From: Mactromeris polynyma
Taxonomy: Eukaryota; Mollusca; Bivalvia; Venerida; Mactridae
DNA length: 64,000 nt
Direction of reading: 5' to 3'
NCBI GenBank assembly: GCA_032209605.1
Contig: JASFXZ010000014.1
Coordinates: forward strand, 18,681,231 to 18,745,230
In this document: one piece after another, positions 61,591 to 64,000 of the stretch
How positions within the stretch are numbered: position 1 is the first letter of the stretch
Layout: every line of letters begins with the position of its first letter
The notes under the pieces: generated by a model
Seen by the model: the letters and a program-made list of their open reading frames with translations, nothing else
The model's database searches: none
What the model was told of the DNA's origin: nothing
Made by a program: the position numbers and the translations under genes

Positions 61591-61767
61591 TTAACTCAAA
61601 TTCGCTATTTCTTTCATTATCATGTTTACCTAAATATCTATTATAGGGGTGTTGTATTATAACCTAAACCATCCATTCATAATTGAAATATGATTTAAAC
61701 AACTTTCCCACCCATAACCAGTATAATGGATAAATCGATTATGAAAACCTTATCGAATTGGGTTTAT
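61591..61767. repeat. MITE family R2, copy 3
   Basis: TTAACTCAAATTCGCTATTT to CGAATTGGGTTTA. Lies about 470 bp upstream of the P450 start, in its likely promoter region. Confidence 0.85.
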
Positions 61768-61769
61768 AA

Positions 61770-62560
61770 TTTTGCATATCAGTTGTGGTAAACTGATCTA
61801 ACTTGTAACAAATGGCAACAAATTGAACTAAACAAAGCAGGTCATTTCATAGATAGTGCCCTTGTGCCAAAGTTTAGTTGAATTTATATGCGAGACCCAG
61901 GACCCCAATTTGAAAAATCCAAAGGAAAACACTGGCCTATACAATACAAAATATTTTATCAAAGAGCAATAACTGAGGTCAATGTAATAAATAATGCAAT
62001 CTGGAATGACAGACAATTCAGGCTATCCAATTTAGTTGATGTTTGATATATTATATTGCCTTTAGTTTCCAATTTTCGCCATACATGTATTAAGAAAATA
62101 ATACAGAGTTCAGTCAGATCACTGAAATGATGAAGAAAATCCAATATTATTGTTCTTCCAGTACTTTGATACAGAAAGCATTCTAAAAAATCAATATGAA
62201 CTATTTCCAAAATGCAGTTATTCTCATTACAATCAAACATAACATAGCACTACAATAAAGCTATAATGCTTGTCTACACACGCTTTAAAATTAAAAATAA
62301 AATGTAAGTAAGATTAATACACACCTGTCACTCGTTGGCAACACTAATCGGGATGCAGCTGCTGATGTAAACAAAGTAGTGACTAGTTTCATGTTTATTG
62401 TGATATATGAAAATCACTTTACATACAAACTATTAAAGCAGAGAAAATACTTTTCCGACAAAATGATTGATTATCAATAATGATTTCATGTATTATATGC
62501 GTATATAGAGTACAACAGTGCGTTTTCCTATTCTCTTTACTACTATAAAAATTTGGACAC
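61770..62560. other. intergenic between divergent genes
   Basis: AT-rich, no gene seen. Short minus-strand frames here have no splice support. Confidence 0.4.
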
Positions 62561-62571
62561 TACCACCGGTT

Positions 62572-62593
62572 TGCGCATGCGCAGTAACACGTG
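62572..62593. promoter_or_regulatory. NRF1-type palindrome and adjacent E-box
   Basis: TGCGCATGCGCA at 62572-62583 matches the consensus for nuclear respiratory factor 1, and CACGTG follows at 62588-62593. They lie 165-186 bp upstream of the RNF185-like start codon, where a core promoter of a housekeeping gene would be expected. Confidence 0.6.
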
Positions 62594-62757
62594 AAAATGA
62601 TGGAAAGATGTTTACGTTTTGTAAAGTGAATGTGAATTTCACTTAAATGAAGTAACTGGTAGCGTTTTTTCCTGCGTAACAAATGTACAAAGTTTAATTT
62701 TTTTTGGTGAACAATATCTGCATAATTTAGCTTCGTTAGTAGACTGACAGTGACATT

Positions 62758-64000
62758 ATGGCAAGTGGCAGTGAGACAACATCTGGAGGTGAAGGTGGGG
62801 CCTCCAATGATGGACCAGAGTCAGAGAATGCAATGTATGAGTGTAATATTTGTTTGGACACTGCACGAGATGCTGTCGTGAGCATGTGCGGACATTTATT
62901 TTGGTAATTCAGTTTTATTGTTATAAGGTGTTTCTACTAGGCCTTTATCGTTTTATGATCCTGTAGTGGTGCGGGGTTAAGACGGCCGCCCGGTTAGCTC
63001 AGTCGGTAGAGCGCCGTACTAGCATTAGGGGATCTTTGGTTTCAGCCTCATATCGAGCACGTTTTTCCCCTTGATTTACTTCAGTGGTGGCAGTGGTGTT
63101 TGACTGCCCAATATTATTATTATTAGTGGTTGAGTCTCAAATGGCGGAAGGGGAAGGAGTGTATTGGTGTGGGGATAGACGACCCCCTGGTTAGCTCAGT
63201 CGGTAGAGTGCAGTACTAGTGTTAGGGGGTCATGGGTTCGAGCCCCACATCGGGCGCCTTTTCCCTTGATTTACTTCAATCCAAGAAGCATTTAGTCAAT
63301 TAGTGCTGTGACATGTTTATTTTTGAAAAGACACGCTTTATCAAGATGTTTGATTTAAAATGTTTGTATGCCTTATCAGCTATAGAACCAGAGCATAGGG
63401 GTACAGGAGTCCTGTAGTCCTAGAAATACTGTATTGGAAACACTATGGGTACGGCAGTTGACTACACCTACTTAATCAGCACAATTAATCCTTATTGGAA
63501 CATCTACCAGTACCAGTATTTTAACTGTTTAAGACAATGCTGAAATGAATAATGTTTTCATGTTTATTTTTTAATCAATGTTCGTAGGGCACTGTGGTCG
63601 AATAGCTATGGTCGCTGACTTGAAATCCCACCTTGGATATAGAGTTTGGGAGCAATCCAGCTGGCCCATAGATACTACCTAGGTGTCTGTCTGGGGTCTT
63701 CCTCCACCGTAAAGGCTGGTATAGTCCCTGCATGACCCTGGCTGTTAATGTGACTTAAGTTAAAGCCCTTTACAAAACAAATGTGTATGTAAGTCATAAG
63801 TTGGGTAGAGTATCAGCAATTTTCTTTGAATTAAGTTGATGATTTATCATTAAATGAAAGTCGGTACAACCATTGGATTACAGAGATTTATACTTCATTT
63901 ATACAATACATGTACCGGTATATTAATTTTATTTCAAACTTTCAGCTGGCCTTGTTTACATCAATGGTTAGAAACAAGACCAAATAGACAGACTTGCCCT
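62758..64000 (+). CDS. RNF185: RING E3 ubiquitin ligase, RNF185/RNF5-like, first two exons
   Basis: The family consists of ER- and mitochondria-anchored ubiquitin ligases acting in ER-associated degradation and autophagy. Exon 1 is 62758-62903 (phase 2 end, GTAATT donor) and exon 2 starts at 63946 after TTTCAG and runs off the window. A Gly/Ser/Glu-rich N-terminus precedes the C3HC4 [24 protein letters not shown], then [18 protein letters not shown] across the splice. The rest of the RING, the linker and the two C-terminal membrane helices lie beyond the window. RNF5 is the close paralogue; many invertebrates have a single gene equivalent to both, so the symbol is approximate. Confidence 0.92.
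62988..63257 (+). repeat. two tRNA-Lys-like SINE heads in RNF185 intron 1
   Basis: 62988-63060 and 63182-63257 both contain GGTTAGCTCAGTCGGTAGAG (A box), the second also GGGTTCGAGCCCC (B box). Both are followed by CCTTGATTTACTTCA. The acceptor and T arms recall tRNA-Lys but the anticodon arms do not pair, so these are tandem SINE copies and not tRNA genes. Confidence 0.7.
63587..63781 (+). repeat. SINE family B, RNF185 intron 1
   Basis: The head (GGGCACTGTGGTCGAATAGC, CTATGGTCGCTGACTTGAAA) and tail (TTAAAGCCCTTTACAAAACA) match the copy at 30490-30696. Confidence 0.7.

Noticed and set aside
63182..63257. tRNA-Lys gene
   Set aside because: The A and B boxes are good but the anticodon arm is unpaired, and a near copy with the same 3' trailer lies 190 bp upstream.

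Overview
The window looks like nuclear DNA from an invertebrate metazoan, most likely a bivalve or other mollusc. The evidence is spliced genes with GT-AG introns, AT-rich intergenic DNA, and a dense mix of Tc1/mariner and pogo-like elements, LINE and DIRS retroelements and tRNA-derived SINEs. A modular Ly6/ShKT/TSP1/C-type-lectin gene also fits. The species assignment is an inference. Nothing here resembles a bacterial operon, phage or CRISPR array.

Layout. 1-11.5 kb is mobile-element territory: a dead LINE (about 770-2560), a LINE tail (3141-3420), a SINE, a Tc1-like DD34E transposon with intact TIRs (6783-8293), and a broken DIRS-type tyrosine-recombinase retroelement (8367-11399) cut by a SINE. 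At 11.6-12.8 kb (minus) lies the main exon of a GT10 alpha-1,3-fucosyltransferase-like gene, abutting a 1.6 kb inverted-repeat element (12873-14514). 14.5-21.3 kb has only repeats.

21307-34138 (plus) holds a complete gene that I assembled by hand from 14 exons with consistent splice phases. It encodes a 509-residue secreted protein: signal peptide, two three-finger (Ly6/uPAR-like) domains, one ShKT domain, two TSP1 domains and a terminal C-type lectin-like domain. Its introns are full of small palindromic elements. I regard this architecture as the most interesting item in the window.

34.5-42.4 kb contains MITEs, a LINE tail and two possible isolated exons. 42403-53406 (plus) holds five exons of a second secreted protein: a 10-cysteine ectodomain of unknown family, a Ser/Thr/Asn-rich stalk and a GPI-anchor-like C-terminus. 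A 12 x 50 bp minisatellite sits just upstream of its second exon.

55997-61122 (minus) is a complete seven-exon cytochrome P450 (512 aa) with an intact haem loop and ExxR but a substituted I-helix oxygen-activation motif. 62758-64000 (plus) is the start of an RNF185/RNF5-type RING ubiquitin ligase, running off the window. The P450 and RNF185 genes are divergent, and an NRF1-type palindrome and an E-box lie just upstream of RNF185.

The two secreted cysteine-rich proteins and the fucosyltransferase all act in or feed the extracellular space. No operon-like relation between the genes can be claimed.
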